Shown here: positions 61,993 through 64,000 of the stretch, piece after piece | Layout of the letters: the number at the start of each line of letters is the position of its first letter | How positions within the stretch are numbered: the first letter of the stretch is position 1 | Made by a program: the position numbers and the translations under genes | Notes under the pieces: model-generated | Told to the model about the DNA's origin: nothing | Database searches by the model: none | What the model saw: the letters and a program-made list of their open reading frames with translations, nothing else | Source: Amanita rubescens | Lineage: Eukaryota > Basidiomycota > Agaricomycetes > Agaricales > Amanitaceae | DNA length: 64,000 nt | Assembly: GCA_015039365.1 (NCBI GenBank) | Contig: WION01000039.1 | Coordinates: forward strand, 186,001-250,000 | Direction: 5' to 3'

Positions 61993-62210
61993 TTACAAGG
62001 TCTGCAACTCAAAGTTTAGAGCAGTCCCTGTTCTATCTCGTTAACCCTCGAGTCCGGGTTTATCAAGCGGTAGTGGATACGCGCAATGTGCAGCGTGAGG
62101 AGGTAGGTATATCTGAAGTGGGCTACTAGTGCTATCAAGCACAGTGACCGTCGAATGATTCGTGTGTCCGTTGTGGGCAACGACGGACGAACGAGTGTGG
62201 TAGTGTTAAG

Positions 62211-62222
62211 AGTCTTATGATT
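62211..62222 (-). other. primer-binding site of element E, complementary to its own LTR
   Basis: The minus strand AATCATAAGACT lies one base inside the 5' LTR. It pairs exactly with AGTCTTATGATT on the minus strand of the LTR (62331-62320). Confidence 0.65.
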
Positions 62223-62223
62223 T

Positions 62224-62482
62224 TGTTAGGAGGTGATCCCGACACAATCACTAGGACACTCGAGACTAGAAACGCAGATGGGAAATGAGAATAAGATTGC
62301 GTCTATGGACGACAGAAACAATCATAAGACTAAGGGACATGTAACTATCGTTCAGGTATATATACTCGGACTCATTATTCACACGCCGTCGTTCCGCGGA
62401 ATTCTTAAGTAAGCGTGGGAACTTCTTGTAATTAAAAGAAAAGAAAATGAAATGAAATAAAAACGAAATCTCGACCGTTACA
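62224..62482 (-). repeat. 5' LTR of element E
   Basis: 259 bp. TATATATA (62364-62357, minus strand) is 33 nt before AGTCTTATGATT (62331-62320), the self-primer segment. From there to the gag ATG the leader has no ATG apart from one inside the 12-mer itself. Confidence 0.95.
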
Positions 62483-64000
62483 TCGAGCCTTCTTTCGACC
62501 GTCAGATTTAATATCATATACCCATCTACATTTAATAGGTGTACGATTATGAGGTAATTCTGCAAGCTCCCAGATTTTTCTATCATTCAATGATTTCATT
62601 TCATCATTCATTGCTGTCTCCCATTGTTCATAAGATTTGGGATCAGTAATTTTGACTTTTTGAATATCTTTGTATTGATATTCTTTGATATTATCTCTTG
62701 AAATATCAATGGCAGGAATTGCTTGTGCGAGTAAGTAATTCAGAAAACCATTACCTTGCTCTTTAATGAGACATGACATTTCATTAATTTGAGCATTGTG
62801 TAATGTTGAATAAAGTAATTTAACTTTATCAATATGTTGTCGTATTTTAGATCTAAGAGAATATCTGATTGTGACATCAAGTCTTGGATCAGATTTATCT
62901 TTTTCTTTAAGATCTTGAATCAATTCTCGAACAACATCTTGTTCTTCTGTAATTTCTTTTTCAATTTCTAATGGTGTTTTATTACCATAAGCATTGTCTT
63001 TCTGTATAACCGGTTTTCTAGATCTTTCAGATCTTCGAGTAGGTTCTACAGGTTTTTTAGCAGTTCCTTTGCCTTTTCCTTTAGTTGGTTTATCTTTAAG
63101 ACTTTGTACAGGTAGATCTAATTCAACGCCTGTAGGTTGATCTAATTCAGCACCTTTGTCTTTTGAAGATGTATCTTTCTTTTCAAAGAAAGATTCTAAT
63201 TTATCATCCCATTTAGTGTCATCATCATCATCATCTGATGAATCAGAACTAGAATGATTTTCAAAGTTGAAATCAAAGAAATCATCATTTGAATGCTGCT
63301 GTTCAGATGAAATATCTCCTTCATTATCTGGTTTACCATCAGAGATATTTTTATCTGAGTTTTCAGAATTATCCTGCTCAATAGGCCTGATAGGGTCCAA
63401 GTTTTTTGTATAATTTTCATCTTGAGGTTTGGCTCTTGGAAATTTGGTTTCATCAAATTCAGCTTGGGTGGATACTCGAAGTTGATTTGTATTTGTCATG
63501 AAGCGGTATGCTTTTGCATTCGGTTCGTATCCAATAAAGGTCATTATTTCAGACCTTGGTGTTAATTTATTTTCGCGCGATTCATGTGGGATAAATACCC
63601 AAGCTTTAGATCCGAATATCTTAAAGTAAGAAACATCAGGTTTCTTTCCAGTAAGATTCTCAACAGGGGTCTTCCATTTGGTTCGTCTAAGTGGAGTACG
63701 ATTATAAACATGTACGGCAGTTTCGATCGCAAAGTTCCACCAAGATTGAGGGCATGAAGCATGTAATCTCAATGCTTCACTTTTCCCAAAGTGTTCTATT
63801 CATGCGTTCAACCTTTCCATTTTGTTGATGTATATATGGAGTAGATTTTTCATGAATGATTCCTACATCAGTTAAGTAATCTTGTATGTTTGTGGACATA
63901 AATTCGCCCCCTCGATCGGAACGAACGATTTTTATGTTATATCCATATTGGTTGTATATTTGTTTGTGCCAGCCTTCAAATACTACAGCGACGTTAGACT
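62483..64000 (-). pseudogene. pol: copia Pol, integrase to RT start, element F, frameshifted
   Basis: From the right edge: integrase core (IVRSDRGGEFMSTNIQDYL, QQNGKVERMNRTLWEK). A one-base loss in the run near 63781-63787 then breaks the frame, and it resumes SEALRLHASCPQSWWNFA, YNRTPLRRTKWKTPVENLTG and FKIFGSKAWVFIPHESR. A long acidic/Ser/Lys linker (about 62950-63450) leads to RT start (WELAELPHN, KCRWVYDIKSDGRKKAR), where E inserted. The 5' end is outside the window. Confidence 0.88.

Overview
The window is fungal and most likely from an Agaricomycete (mushroom-forming basidiomycete). The basis is many 42-73 bp GT-AG introns, an Spt5/KOW-like gene, a Plavaka-type DNA transposon, a hAT element, Ty1/copia and Ty3/gypsy chromovirus retrotransposons, and host gene families that I recognise as typical of Agaricomycetes. 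No rRNA, tRNA or CRISPR was found. About three quarters of the window is mobile DNA.

Layout. 1-1860 (-): the 3'-truncated end of an Spt5-like KOW gene. 2510-3280 (-): an unassigned multi-exon gene. 4014-14673 (+): a host gene of ten inferred exons, split by Ty3/gypsy element A (5879-14015, 5-bp target duplication CCTCC). 14674-20600: poorly coding DNA with a few direct repeats. About 20640-27158: a probable 2OG-Fe(II) dioxygenase-like host gene split by a CpG-depleted Plavaka transposon (about 20900-26633). 28760-29544 (-): a G-domain (GTPase-like) gene cut by a retroelement. 29545 to the window end: a nest in which gypsy element C is interrupted in turn by a hAT transposon (32140-35769), gypsy B (35979-44126), gypsy D (44774-52918, inverted) and copia F (53917 to beyond the window, inverted). 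F itself contains gypsy E (56193-62482, inverted). Target duplications were verified for A, B, D, E and hAT.

Elements A, B and D are one gypsy family and C is a relative. All carry Gag, then Pol (protease, RT, RNase H, integrase); A, B and D also show the C-terminal chromodomain and a third ORF after pol. Each copy has a TATA-like box exactly 33 nt upstream of a 12-14 nt LTR segment complementary to the primer-binding site. This points to Tf1-like self-priming, and the unrelated gypsy E has the same geometry.

The most unusual signals are three. (1) The third ORF of family A/B/D contains at least one long segment where substitutions between copies are synonymous in the +1 frame but change the main frame, so an overlapping reading frame appears to be the one under selection. 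(2) The transcript leaders of A and C have no ATG for roughly 830-975 nt, yet they encode a protein-level conserved N-terminal extension in frame with Gag. (3) All premature stops in A and B are CGA-to-TGA changes, as expected from CpG methylation and deamination.
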